A model generated the notes under the pieces. That model ran no database searches. It was not told where the DNA came from and worked only from the letters and a program-made list of their open reading frames with translations. From Actinospineispora eucalypti (GTDB lineage: Bacteria > Actinomycetota > Actinomycetes > Mycobacteriales > Pseudonocardiaceae), in contig JACHMT010000002.1 in NCBI GenBank assembly GCA_014208095.1, positions 1,054,001 to 1,118,000 on the forward strand: DNA of 64,000 bases. The letters run 5' to 3'. Shown here one piece after another: positions 15,962-25,846 of the stretch; positions within the stretch are counted from its first letter, which is position 1, and each line of letters begins with the position of its first letter. Made by a program: the position numbers and the translations under genes.

Positions 15962-16690
15962 ATGTCGTCTGCTGGGCCGGACCACGCGCGGGTTCTTGTG
16001 TTATGGGATATCGACCATACCCTGATTGAGACGCGCGGTGTGGGTTTCGCCATTTATCAGCGAGCGTTTCGCGCGTCAACTGGCCATCCACTCCAGCAAC
16101 TCGCCCAGGTCGCCGGCCGCACCGAGCTGGACATCATGCGGGAGACCCTCCGCATTAACGGAATCGAGCCGACGAGCGAAGCTGTCACAAGTCTCGCACG
16201 GGCACTCACGCAAGGCTATGACGAGGCGCGGAATGAACTTGCCTCGACTGGACGCGCCTTGCCCGGCGCCGCCAGAACGCTAAGTCTGCTTGCGGACCAG
16301 CCAACAGTTCACCAAGGGGTGCTGACCGGCAACCTTGAAGATGTGGCCCGAATCAAACTCGATGTTTTCGACCTCACGAAGTATCTGGACCTGCACACCA
16401 GCGCATACGGGAACGACCATACCGAACGTGCCGACCTCGTAAAGATCGCCCAGGAACGCGCGCGCACCCGCCTCAACGCGACCTTTTCCAATTCTCATAC
16501 GGTACTGCTTGGCGATACTCCCAATGATATTCATGCCGCCATTTCCGCTGGCGTTCGATCGATTGGTGTTGCCACGGGTAAGAGCAGCGTGGAAGACCTA
16601 AAACATGCTGGTGCACACGGGGTGCTCCCAGATCTAGGTAATCTAGCAACAGCCACAGAGCTGATTTTCGCTGTGGCTGATCAGAGCTAG
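15962..16690 (+). CDS. HAD-superfamily hydrolase (phosphatase-like)
   Basis: A 242-residue haloacid-dehalogenase fold hydrolase. Motif I is LWDIDHTLIETRG, with nucleophile D16 and acid D18; the alpha-helical cap follows (residues 25-95); motif II is VLTGN, and motif IV is LLGDTPNDIHAA. It is like phosphoglycolate phosphatase/beta-phosphoglucomutase relatives, so hydrolysis of a small phosphate ester is most likely. The ATG at 15962 is preferred since it gives the usual spacing to motif I; an ATG at 15932 is possible. It is transcribed divergently from the XRE regulator. A link to the peptide locus is suggested only by position and similar base composition. Confidence 0.85.
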   Translation: MSSAGPDHARVLVLWDIDHTLIETRGVGFAIYQRAFRASTGHPLQQLAQVAGRTELDIMRETLRINGIEPTSEAVTSLARALTQGYDEARNELASTGRALPGAARTLSLLADQPTVHQGVLTGNLEDVARIKLDVFDLTKYLDLHTSAYGNDHTERADLVKIAQERARTRLNATFSNSHTVLLGDTPNDIHAAISAGVRSIGVATGKSSVEDLKHAGAHGVLPDLGNLATATELIFAVADQS

Positions 16691-16822
16691 TGGTTCGACC
16701 TGCCGAATTCTGACACGCATTGCTCGGTCTCAGGCATCAGCTCTGCGCTCAGTTCTTCCAGCTTGACCCGAAGGTGCTCGCAGGTTTCCTTGCCGCGTCG
16801 AGCTACTCGGCGTCCAGGTGTA
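16687..16822 (-). pseudogene. Decayed copy of the small gene at 18384-18602
   Basis: The minus strand here aligns with the small gene at 18.4 kb. Reading HLDAE-stop-LDAARK and then, after a one-base shift, TCEHLRVKLEELSAEL, it keeps the family sequence but has an in-frame TAG and a frameshift. It ends at 16687, overlapping the HAD stop by a few bases. The two copies lie in the same orientation on either side of the ATPase gene, about 1.7 kb apart. Confidence 0.65.
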
Positions 16823-16851
16823 TCCCGATGATCGTCCGGCACACCGATGCA

Positions 16852-18270
16852 TCAAGACCTGTGCCGACCGGTGCTACGTGAGCTCCTGGTCCAGCCCCGA
16901 ACAAATTCGGCAGGCAGCCCACAGTCTTCGAGCAAGTTGGCCCGGGTTTGCTCGTTGCGCCACGCGAAGAATGCTCGATCGACAATATCGAGTCGGCCGG
17001 GACTATGAATATAATCAATGATCGGCGGACTGGTATTGATTTTCGCTTGAGCTGGGCCGACGTTTAGAAGAACCTGAACGAGGTCGCCACGGTCAACGAT
17101 GTATTGATCATTATTCTGTTCGATAAATTGAACTATCGACCCTATATTTAAGCCTGCTTCCAATTCTTCAGTATCGCTCACAATAATAAGCCCAAGAACC
17201 CACTGAGCCAATGAAGAATCGGGCCACAGCTCCACGTGTGGTTTGGCAAATTCCCTGATGAAGTTGGCGTATCTGCCCGTCAGGTTGCCGACTATCTCAG
17301 CGATTGCTGCGCTGACGTCGAAATCGGCTCCAACCAACTTGCCAGCACTGCCATCCCCAACCATGATTCCCACGCTCTCACACGCCTTGTAGCAAACTTC
17401 CTGCACTATCCATACACTGCTAACGCATTGAGCTATTAGCCGGCCCGCAAATTGGGGGTCAAACCGAATATTCATGATCTCGGCGCCAGATTGGATCACA
17501 TTTCGGAGGGATGTGTCAGTCCATTTGTCGGCGTCGACGGCATCGATTCGCCCAGCCAGATCGCCGTGCAGCTGAATTAAGTGATCACTGTCGCGCCATA
17601 CCCCTACTACTACAAATCGAACGTCGCTACCCTCATCAAAAAATGCCTTGAGCGCTTGAGCAAATCGCTTTTGTGTCCCAATAGGGAGTACGTGAAATTC
17701 TTCGAGCACCACAACTTTCCGGAAGTCGAGCGCTTTGAGCTGTGAGATCACCTGATTCACGTCGCCCAAATCGATGGGCTCGGTATTGAACGTGTTGGTC
17801 AACTCATCGGCGCGGTTGCGACCCGCTTCAACGTTCAATCCCGACTCGACGAAAGGAAGTCTGCCTCTAGCGTCTATGCGGCCGGACATGCGGAGGTCAC
17901 GTTTTTGAGTTTCGACTTGGGAAGTAATCGGGACGTAGCCCGCTTCCCTTAGTACTGCCTTGTTAATGTCTTCCATTGACCAGTACTGCTGGCAGCTAAG
18001 TACAACAGACTCGTCAGCTGGAATTGCTCTACGTCGTACGCAGGTCTTACCTTGCTTACTACTCCCGTAGATCACGACTGGCCTTCTTCGCGCAAGTGCT
18101 CTTGTGATAGGAGTATCTACCAACGGTCGCACAACATAATTCAGGGGATTTTTTCCACCTTGAATTCCAAATACCTCGCCCAAGAGCTTGATGCGCTCCG
18201 GCTCACTGAGCGGAGCGGGTACTCGGCCTAGGAAACTTGGCAGCCAACGTGCGGAGTCGTCACGTGCCAC
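16852..18270 (-). CDS. P-loop ATPase of unknown function, AT-rich
   Basis: A 472-residue protein with a Walker A motif IYGSSKQGKTCV (near residue 68-79) and a Walker B-like KVVVLEEFHVL (near 187-197), in the pattern of AAA/STAND-type NTPases. The segments between (DINKAVLREAGY and FNTEPIDLGDVNQVISQL) are not recognised. No transmembrane helix is visible. Its base composition is clearly richer in A+T than the neighbouring genes, with codons such as ATA and TTA, so it was probably acquired by transfer. It is flanked by two copies of a small broken gene. A defence or mobile-element role is possible, but I do not recognise the family. Confidence 0.75.
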   Translation of the reverse strand: MARDDSARWLPSFLGRVPAPLSEPERIKLLGEVFGIQGGKNPLNYVVRPLVDTPITRALARRRPVVIYGSSKQGKTCVRRRAIPADESVVLSCQQYWSMEDINKAVLREAGYVPITSQVETQKRDLRMSGRIDARGRLPFVESGLNVEAGRNRADELTNTFNTEPIDLGDVNQVISQLKALDFRKVVVLEEFHVLPIGTQKRFAQALKAFFDEGSDVRFVVVGVWRDSDHLIQLHGDLAGRIDAVDADKWTDTSLRNVIQSGAEIMNIRFDPQFAGRLIAQCVSSVWIVQEVCYKACESVGIMVGDGSAGKLVGADFDVSAAIAEIVGNLTGRYANFIREFAKPHVELWPDSSLAQWVLGLIIVSDTEELEAGLNIGSIVQFIEQNNDQYIVDRGDLVQVLLNVGPAQAKINTSPPIIDYIHSPGRLDIVDRAFFAWRNEQTRANLLEDCGLPAEFVRGWTRSSRSTGRHRS

Positions 18271-18383
18271 GTTGTTACCCGCCTCTCATCCGACGCGCGC
18301 TAGTGCGGAAAGCACGCTACAGCCCATACCTGGCTATTCGGCCACCGTTACGACTCAATCGCGACACGATCGTTGCCAGTCCG

Positions 18384-18602
18384 CTAAGCCGGATGGCGTT
18401 CTCGCTTGAAGTCAGAAATCGCTCTCACAGCCCTGTTACAAATTTCTCGGTCTCCACAATTGGCTCCGCGCTCAGTTCTTTCCAGTTTGGAGCGTACTTG
18501 GTCGTATGTTTTCCTTGCTGCGTCGAACTCGTCGGCGCCTAGGTGGGCATGGACTTCCGACCAGCGTCGTTCGCCCTCGCGTCCGTCACGTTTGCTGCCC
18601 AT
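18384..18602 (-). pseudogene. Small hypothetical gene, probably frameshifted near its 3' end
   Basis: Encodes MGSKRDGREGERRWSEVH and then HLGADEFDAARKTYDQVRSK. Compared with the decayed copy at 16.7 kb there is one extra T in the TTT at 18479-18481 (plus strand). Removing it would restore the shared end KLEELSAE and a stop at 18425; as it stands the frame changes to an unrelated tail. A GGAGG sits immediately before the ATG, too close for efficient use, so an ATG at 18638 may be the start. The family is not recognised. Confidence 0.5.
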
Positions 18603-18696
18603 ACCTCCAAAATAGGGTGCCAAAACAGCAATCACCACACCGAGTCGACGTTCTCAGCACCGGTAGACCGGCCATGCTGGCAATACCCTCAAGGCC

Positions 18697-19104
18697 ATGG
18701 GTGAGGACAGCCTGCGGCCGGCGGCGGACAGCCGGGACAGCGGCGGTACGCGACGGTCGCCGTTCGAGCGGTTCGTGGAGGGCGCCTACGGCTGGGTCAG
18801 CCGGCCGCCGTTCTTCTACCTGTGCGCGGGCCTGGTGCTGTTCTGGCTGGTCAGCCTGCCGTTCTGGGTGGATCTGAAGACCTGGCAAGCGGCGATCCAC
18901 ACGGCCGGCAGCGTGATCTCACTGCTGCTGCTCACACTGCTGGAGAACGCCTCGCGGCGCGGCGAGGAGGCCGCCCAGGAGAAGCTGAACGTGCTGGCCG
19001 AGGCACTCGCCGCGCTGATGGCCTCCCGGGCGACCGAGGACCGCGGCCTCGAGGAGGCGGTGACCAAGCTGCGCCAGGCGGTCGGCCTCGAGGAACGGCA
19101 CTGA
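18697..19104 (+). CDS. Low-affinity iron permease family membrane protein
   Basis: A 135-residue protein of the low-affinity iron permease (PF04120) type. Two membrane segments are visible (about 39-58 and 69-83: FYLCAGLVLFWLVSLPFWVD and AGSVISLLLLTLLENAS), followed by a charged helix rich in Glu and Ala that could form a coiled coil. The first 30 residues are polar. The family name comes from yeast Fet4, but in bacteria iron transport by such short members is not shown. It stands alone upstream of csbD-like gene, with an intergenic gap of 80 bases. Confidence 0.8.
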   Translation: MGEDSLRPAADSRDSGGTRRSPFERFVEGAYGWVSRPPFFYLCAGLVLFWLVSLPFWVDLKTWQAAIHTAGSVISLLLLTLLENASRRGEEAAQEKLNVLAEALAALMASRATEDRGLEEAVTKLRQAVGLEERH

Positions 19105-19184
19105 CCGAACCAGGCGGTTTCGCCCACCTCGGCCGGGGTATCGGAGCTGTCGACAGCAGCCCCGAGACGGAACGAGGGATCACC

Positions 19185-19358
19185 ATGGGGATGGACGACA
19201 AGATCAGCAACAAGGCCGAGGAACTGAAGGGCCACGCCAAGGAGACCACCGGCCGGGCGACCGACAACCCGAAGCTGGAGGGCGAGGGCAAGGTCGACCG
19301 GGTCAAGGGCAGCCTCAAGCAGGCCGGCGAGAAGATCAAGGACGCGTTCAAGAAGTAG
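19185..19358 (+). CDS. CsbD-family stress protein
   Basis: A 57-residue, highly charged, lysine-rich protein of the CsbD family. The signature is DDKISNKAEELKGHAKE, followed by LEGEGKVDRVKGSLKQAGEK. CsbD proteins are general stress products under sigma-B-like control in Gram-positive bacteria, with no known biochemical activity. An ATG two codons downstream (19191) could also serve as start. No signal peptide or membrane segment is present. Confidence 0.9.
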   Translation: MGMDDKISNKAEELKGHAKETTGRATDNPKLEGEGKVDRVKGSLKQAGEKIKDAFKK

Positions 19359-19439
19359 CCCGGCCGTACTACCAAATGACCCGACACGCCCATCATGTAG
19401 TGCCTCCACACCCAATTGGGTCGCACATGTAGTGTTGCG

Positions 19440-19689
19440 CCCGTCGATGGTTCGTGGCCCGCGAGGGCCGCGTGGCAACAGGGAACCCGGTGCGAATCCG
19501 GGACTGCCCCGCAGCGGTAAGTGGGAACGACCGCCGTCATCGAGCGCCCCCGGGCGCTCTCTTGGTCGGACGCCCAGTTGGGCGGACGACGGAGACACAG
19601 CACTGGGTCCAACGCCGGGCCCGGGAAGCGACGGCCAGTAGGTGGCGTGAAAGCCGCGCCCACGAGTCCGAAGACCTGCCATCGACGGG
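19440..19689 (+). promoter_or_regulatory. Cobalamin (adenosyl-B12) riboswitch upstream of nrdAB
   Basis: The conserved B12-box elements are visible: CAACAGGGAACCCGGTGCGA, GAATCCGGGACTGCCCCGCA and GCGGTAAGT, and at the 3' side AGTCCGAAGACCTGCC. The outer P1 stem is exact: CCCGTCGATGG (19440-19450) with CCATCGACGGG (19679-19689). In Streptomyces a B12 riboswitch represses class Ia nrdAB when coenzyme B12 is plentiful and the class II reductase NrdJ can work. The same logic is expected here. Confidence 0.95.
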
Positions 19690-19761
19690 CGCGCCGCCGG
19701 CGCGCTCGGCTCGGTGTCCTCGCGGGAGGGCAGGCGGGCGGGTTGCGGCGTCGGCTGCCGC

Positions 19762-19822
19762 ACTCCTCGCGTTGCCTGCTCGGCGCGGTTCACCGGCCAG
19801 AGGCCGCGAACTCGCGAGGAGT
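19762..19822 (+). promoter_or_regulatory. Expression platform: stem hiding the nrdA ribosome site
   Basis: ACTCCTCGCG (19762-19771) is the exact complement of CGCGAGGAGT (19813-19822), which holds the GAGGAG ribosome site 10 bases before the nrdA ATG. Forming this stem would block translation, so the riboswitch probably works at least partly at initiation of translation. A GGCGCGCC/GGCGCGC stem-loop (near 19687-19703) lies just after the aptamer. Confidence 0.6.
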
Positions 19823-19831
19823 AGCGCTGCG

Positions 19832-22654
19832 ATGACCCTCACCCAGGAGAAGCCGTTACCTCCATCCCCGGCGCCGAAGTCCGGTGTCCCGGTGATCCGC
19901 CGCAACGGGGAGACGACCCCGTTCGACTCGAGCAAGATTTCCTCCGCGTTGACCAGGGCATTCCTCGACGTGGAGGGCACCGACGCCGGGGCCTCCAGCC
20001 GGGTGCGCGCGGTGGTCGCCGGGCTCACCGAGGCGGTGGAGCTGGCCCTGATGCGCCACGCCGGGCCGGACCGGGCGCTGCACATCGAAGAGATCCAGGA
20101 CCAGGTCGAGCTGGCGCTGATGCGCGGCGGGCACCACGCGGTGGCCCGCTCCTACGTGCTCTACCGGGAGGAACACGCTCGCGCCCGGGCGGCGGAGGCG
20201 ACCGACCCGACGTCGGAGAAACAGCCTAAGGTCCGGCTGGCCGACGGCACGCTCACCCCGATCGACACCGACCGGCTGAAGCGGGTCGTCGGAGAGGCGT
20301 GTGAAGGCCTGGCCGGCGCGAACTCCGAGCAGGTCCTGGCCGGGACGCGGAAGCTGCTCTACGACGGCATGGGCGCCGAGGAGCTGGACCAGGCCCCGGT
20401 GCTGGCCGCCCGCGCGCTGGTGGAGACCGACCCCGACCACTCGTTCGTCAGCGCCCGGCTGCTGCTGGACCGGCTGCGCCGGGAGGCGTTCGGCGCGCTC
20501 GGCCTCACCCCGCCCGCCGACCACGCCGAGCTGTCCGGCCGCTATCCGGAGTACCTGGCCGCGTACCTGCGCCGGGGCGTCGACCTGGGCCAGCTGGACC
20601 CGGCGATGGCCGAGTTCGACCTGGACAGGGTGGCCGCCGCGATCAAGCCGGAGCGGGACCTGGACTTCGGGTTCCTAGGTCTGCAGACGCTGTACGACCG
20701 GTACCTCCTGCACTCCGGGGGCACCCGCTACGAGCTGCCGCAGGCCTTCTTCCTGCGGGTGGCCATGGGCCTGGCCCTGCGCGAGGTGGACCGGGAGGAG
20801 CGGGCCATCGGGTTCTACCGGCTGCTGTCCGGCTTCGACGTGATGTGCTCCACGCCGACGCTGTTCAACGCCGGCACCACCCGCCCGCAGCTGTCCTCCT
20901 GCTTCCTCACCACCATCCCGGACGACCTGCCCGGGATCTTCGGCGCGATCAGCGACAACGCGCTGCTGTCCAAGTACGCCGGCGGGCTGGGCAACGACTG
21001 GACCCCGGTGCGCGGCATCGGCGCACACATCCGGGGCACCAACGGGGTCTCCCAGGGCGTGGTGCCGTTCATGAAGATCGCCAACGACACGGCGGTGGCG
21101 GTCAACCAGGGCGGCAAGCGCAAGGGCGCGGTGTGCGGCTACCTGGAGACCTGGCACATCGACGTCGAGGAGTTCCTGGAGCTGCGCAAGAACACCGGCG
21201 ACGACCGCCGGCGCACCCACGACATGAACACCGCCAACTGGGTGCCGGACGAGTTCCTGCGCCGGGTGCGGGCGGACGCCGAGTGGACGCTGTTCTCCCC
21301 CGACGAGGCCGCCGACCTGCACAACCTCTACGGCGACGAGTTCACCACCGCCTACCGGGCGCACGAGGAGGCGGCGGCGCGCGGCGAGCGGAAGGTGTTC
21401 CGCACGGTCCGGGCGGTGGAGCTGTGGCGGCGCATGCTGACCATGCTGTTCGAGACCGGGCACCCGTGGATCACCTTCAAGGACCCCTGCAACCTGCGCT
21501 CCCCGCAGCGGCACGCCGGGGTGGTGCACTCGTCCAACCTGTGCACCGAGATCACCCTGAACACCACCGCGACGCCCGACGCCGAGGAAGTGGCGGTGTG
21601 CAACCTGGCCTCGGTGAACCTGGCCCGGCACGTCGGCGCCGGAGGGCTGGACAGGGAGAAGCTGGCGCGCACCGTCCGCACCGCCGTGCGGATGCTGGAC
21701 AACGTCATCGACATCAACTTCTACACAATCGGATCGGCTCGGCGGTCCAACCTGCGCCACCGGCCGGTCGGGCTCGGCCTGATGGGGCACCAGGACGCGC
21801 TGTTCACCCAGCGCATCCCGCTGGCCTCGGACCGCGCGGTGGAGTTCGCCGACGAGTCCATGGAGCTGATCAGCTACCACGCCATCTCGGCGTCGGCGGA
21901 CCTGGCCGCCGAGCGGGGTCGCTACGCCACGTTCGCCGGGTCGCTGTGGAGCCAGGGCGTGCTGCCCATCGACTCCGTCGAGCTGCTCGCCGCCACCCGG
22001 GCGGAGGGCGAGCTGGAACTGGACCGGACCACCCGGCTGGACTGGGCCGCGCTGCGCGAGAAGGTCCGGTCCCAGGGCATGCGCAACTCGAACGTGATGG
22101 CCATCGCGCCGACCGCGACGATCGCCAACATCACCGGGGTCAACCCATCCATCGAGCCGCTCTACCGGAACCTGTACGTCAAGGCGAACATGTCCGGGGA
22201 CTTCACCGTGGTCAACCCCTACCTGGTCCGCGACCTGGCGGAACGCGGCCTCTGGGACCCGGTGATGGTCGGCGACCTGAAGTACTTCGACGGCGCGCTG
22301 GGCCAGATCGAGCGGGTGCCGGCCGAGCTCAAGGAGCTCTACGCCACCGCGTTCGAGATCGACAGCCGGTGGCTCATCGAGGCGGCCGCGCGCCGGCAGA
22401 AGTGGCTGGACCAGGCCCAGTCGCTGAACCTCTACATCGCCAGGCCCAGCGGCCGGGAGCTGGACGCGCTCTACCAGCTGGCCTGGGTCAGGGGTCTCAA
22501 AACCACCTACTACCTGCGCTCCCAGGCCGCCACGAAAGTGGAGAAGTCCACCCTGGTCACCACCGACGGCCGGCTCAACGCCGTCGCCCCGGTAACCGTC
22601 ACGCCCGCCCCCGCCTGTGCCATCGACGACCCCGAATGCGAGGCCTGCCAGTGA
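19832..22654 (+). CDS. nrdA: Class Ia ribonucleoside-diphosphate reductase, alpha subunit
   Basis: The 940-residue catalytic subunit that reduces ribonucleoside diphosphates to deoxy forms for DNA synthesis. An ATP-cone domain lies at about residues 25-120 (VIRRNGETTPFDSSKISSAL), and the following LADGTLTPIDTDRLKRVVGE suggests a second cone. The catalytic barrel has NLCTEI (radical-site Cys) and TPTLFNAG. The C-terminus CAIDDPECEACQ supplies the redox-shuttle cysteines. The ATG is placed after the GAGGAG site. Duplicate cones make it longer than E. coli NrdA (761 residues). It overlaps nrdB by GTGA. Control is by the cobalamin riboswitch upstream. An NrdJ elsewhere in the genome is expected but not in this window. 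Confidence 0.97.
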   Translation: MTLTQEKPLPPSPAPKSGVPVIRRNGETTPFDSSKISSALTRAFLDVEGTDAGASSRVRAVVAGLTEAVELALMRHAGPDRALHIEEIQDQVELALMRGGHHAVARSYVLYREEHARARAAEATDPTSEKQPKVRLADGTLTPIDTDRLKRVVGEACEGLAGANSEQVLAGTRKLLYDGMGAEELDQAPVLAARALVETDPDHSFVSARLLLDRLRREAFGALGLTPPADHAELSGRYPEYLAAYLRRGVDLGQLDPAMAEFDLDRVAAAIKPERDLDFGFLGLQTLYDRYLLHSGGTRYELPQAFFLRVAMGLALREVDREERAIGFYRLLSGFDVMCSTPTLFNAGTTRPQLSSCFLTTIPDDLPGIFGAISDNALLSKYAGGLGNDWTPVRGIGAHIRGTNGVSQGVVPFMKIANDTAVAVNQGGKRKGAVCGYLETWHIDVEEFLELRKNTGDDRRRTHDMNTANWVPDEFLRRVRADAEWTLFSPDEAADLHNLYGDEFTTAYRAHEEAAARGERKVFRTVRAVELWRRMLTMLFETGHPWITFKDPCNLRSPQRHAGVVHSSNLCTEITLNTTATPDAEEVAVCNLASVNLARHVGAGGLDREKLARTVRTAVRMLDNVIDINFYTIGSARRSNLRHRPVGLGLMGHQDALFTQRIPLASDRAVEFADESMELISYHAISASADLAAERGRYATFAGSLWSQGVLPIDSVELLAATRAEGELELDRTTRLDWAALREKVRSQGMRNSNVMAIAPTATIANITGVNPSIEPLYRNLYVKANMSGDFTVVNPYLVRDLAERGLWDPVMVGDLKYFDGALGQIERVPAELKELYATAFEIDSRWLIEAAARRQKWLDQAQSLNLYIARPSGRELDALYQLAWVRGLKTTYYLRSQAATKVEKSTLVTTDGRLNAVAPVTVTPAPACAIDDPECEACQ

Positions 22655-23700
22655 GCTCCGGACTGGGCACGATCGAACGCGGTGCGGCCCGCGTCGACGT
22701 CTCCGACAAGCGCATGATCAACGCTCGGGCGGACGTGAACCAGCTGCTGCCGCTCAAGTACCGGTGGGCCTGGGACAAGTACCTGGCCGCCTGCGCCAAC
22801 CACTGGATGCCGTCCGAGGTGTCCATGCAGGCGGACATCTCGCTGTGGCGCTCCCCCGACGGGCTGACCGCCGACGAGCGGCACATGGTCAAGCGGAACC
22901 TGGGCTTCTTCGCCACCTCGGAGTCCCTGGTGGCGAACAACATCGTGCTCGCGGTCTACCGGCACCTGACCAACCCGGAGTGCCGGCAGTACCTGCTCCG
23001 CCAGGCCTTCGAGGAGGCCGTGCACACGCACACCTTCCAGTACATCTGCGAGAGCCTGGGCCTGGACGAGGGCGAGCTGTTCAACGCCTACCGGGAGGTG
23101 CCGTCGATCACCGACAAGGCGGCCTGGGCGCTGGAGCACACCCGCAGCCTGGAGGACCCGGACTTCCGCACCGGCACCCCGGCCGCCGACCAGGCCTTCC
23201 TGCGTGACCTGGTGGCGTTCTACGTGGTGTTCGAGGGGATGTGGTTCTACACCGGGTTCGCGCAGATCCTGGCGCTGGGCCGGCGCGGCAAGATGCCCGG
23301 CATCGCCGAGCAGTACCAGTACATCCTGCGCGACGAGTCGATCCACCTGAACTTCGGCGTGGACGTGATCAACCAGATCGCCTCGGAGAATCCGGGGCTG
23401 TGGACCGACCAGTTCCGGGGCCAGGTGCGCGACATGCTCGCCGAGGGCTGCGAGCTGGAGATCGCCTACGGCCGGGACACGCTGCCGAGGGGCATGCTCG
23501 GCCTGTCCGCCGACTCGTGCGAGCAGTACATGCGGTTCATCGCCGACCGGCGGTGCGCCCAGCTGGGGCTGGCCCCGCTGTTCGGGGCGAGCGAGAACCC
23601 GTTCGGCTGGATGTCCGAGTCGATGGACCTGACCAAGGAGAAGAACTTCTTCGAGACCAGGGTCACCGAGTACCAGACCGGAGGCACCCTGGTCTGGTAG
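22651..23700 (+). CDS. nrdB: Class Ia ribonucleoside-diphosphate reductase, beta subunit
   Basis: The 349-residue ferritin-like subunit that holds the di-iron (or Fe-Mn) centre and generates the radical for NrdA. Metal-binding motifs are visible as QADISLW, FEEAVHTHTFQYI, and RDESIHLNFG; the FFATSESLVANNI and YVVFEGMWFYTG helices belong to the same core. The GTG start overlaps the nrdA stop (GTGA), so the two subunits are translationally coupled. The tail ENPFGWMSESMDLTKEKNFFETRVTEYQ is the usual peptide that docks into NrdA (only its position is cited: last 30 residues). A hairpin follows the stop. Confidence 0.97.
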   Translation: MSSGLGTIERGAARVDVSDKRMINARADVNQLLPLKYRWAWDKYLAACANHWMPSEVSMQADISLWRSPDGLTADERHMVKRNLGFFATSESLVANNIVLAVYRHLTNPECRQYLLRQAFEEAVHTHTFQYICESLGLDEGELFNAYREVPSITDKAAWALEHTRSLEDPDFRTGTPAADQAFLRDLVAFYVVFEGMWFYTGFAQILALGRRGKMPGIAEQYQYILRDESIHLNFGVDVINQIASENPGLWTDQFRGQVRDMLAEGCELEIAYGRDTLPRGMLGLSADSCEQYMRFIADRRCAQLGLAPLFGASENPFGWMSESMDLTKEKNFFETRVTEYQTGGTLVW

Positions 23701-23713
23701 TCCGCCGCGACCG

Positions 23714-23742
23714 GCCGGCGTCGGTCTTTGACCGGCGTCGGC
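23714..23742 (+). terminator. Hairpin after nrdB
   Basis: GCCGGCGTCGGTC (23714-23726) and GACCGGCGTCGGC (23730-23742) pair over 13 bases with two mismatches around a TTT loop. It begins 13 bases after the nrdB stop. No U-run follows, as is common in actinomycetes. Confidence 0.5.
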
Positions 23743-23763
23743 CGCCGGGGTGAGGATGCGGGC

Positions 23764-24924
<1,161 letters not shown>

Positions 24925-24928
24925 GGCG

Positions 24929-25846
24929 GTGTCCGTACGGGAGCTGGTGGTGCTCGGCACGGCCAGCCAGGCGCCCACCCGCACCCGCAACCACAACGGC
25001 TACTTCCTGCGCTGGGACGGCGACGGCCTGCTGTTCGACCCGGGCGAGGGCACTCAGCGGCAGCTGCTGCTGGCCGGCGTGCCCAGCAGCGCGATCACCC
25101 ACATCTGCCTGACCCACTTCCACGGCGACCACTGCCTGGGCCTGCCCGGGGTGATCCAGCGGATGTCCCTGGACGGCGTGGCGCACCCGGTGCACGCGCA
25201 CTACCCGGCGTCCGGCCAGCGGTACTTCGAGCGGCTGCGACACGCCACGGTGTTCCACGACCGCACCCGGCTGCACCCGGGTCCGATCGAGCGGGCCGGG
25301 GTGGTCGCGGAGGGCGCCTTCGGGCGGCTGGAGGCGCGCGGGCTGGACCACCCGGTGGACGCCTACGGCTACCGCCTGGTCGAGCCGGACGGCGTGCGCA
25401 TGCGGCCCGAGCTGCTGGAACGGTTCGGCCTGACCGGCGCGGACATCGGCCGGCTGCGCCGGGAAGGCTCGTTGGCCCGCGCGGACGGCGGGACCGTGAT
25501 GCTGGCCGAGGTGAGCCGGCCGCGACCCGGGCAGCGGTTCGCGTTCGTCATGGACACGCGGCTGTGCGACGCGGTGTACGAGCTGGCCGACGGGGTGGAC
25601 ATGCTGGTGATCGAGTCGACGTTCCTGCGCCGGGACGCGGCGCTGGCCCGCGACTACGGCCACCTCACCTCCGCGCAGGCCGGCGAGGTGGCGCGGGACT
25701 GCGGGGTGCGCCGGCTGGTGCTGACCCACTTCTCCCAGCGGTACCGGGACGCGCGCGAGTTCGCGGCCGAGGCCGCCGAGTTCTTCGACGGGGACATCGT
25801 GCTCGCCGAGGACCTAGCCACGATCCCGCTGCCGCCGCGCCCGTGA
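24929..25846 (+). CDS. rnz: Ribonuclease Z (tRNA 3' endonuclease)
   Basis: A 305-residue MBL-fold endonuclease that trims tRNA 3' trailers. The start matches the family (ELVVLGTASQAPTRTRNHNG), and the zinc motif THFHGDHCLG lies at 62-71 with the ligand-bearing H63, H65, D67 and H68. Further ligands are FVMDTR and the C-terminal THFSQRY. The length is that of bacterial short-form RNase Z. The GTG start is 4 bases after the acyl-CoA dehydrogenase stop, and its own stop overlaps the start of the TauE/SafE gene (GTGA). Confidence 0.9.
   Translation: MSVRELVVLGTASQAPTRTRNHNGYFLRWDGDGLLFDPGEGTQRQLLLAGVPSSAITHICLTHFHGDHCLGLPGVIQRMSLDGVAHPVHAHYPASGQRYFERLRHATVFHDRTRLHPGPIERAGVVAEGAFGRLEARGLDHPVDAYGYRLVEPDGVRMRPELLERFGLTGADIGRLRREGSLARADGGTVMLAEVSRPRPGQRFAFVMDTRLCDAVYELADGVDMLVIESTFLRRDAALARDYGHLTSAQAGEVARDCGVRRLVLTHFSQRYRDAREFAAEAAEFFDGDIVLAEDLATIPLPPRP

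Noticed and set aside
16818..17021. Plus-strand frame over the 3' end of the ATPase gene
   Set aside because: Opposite to a longer gene with P-loop motifs; no ribosome site.
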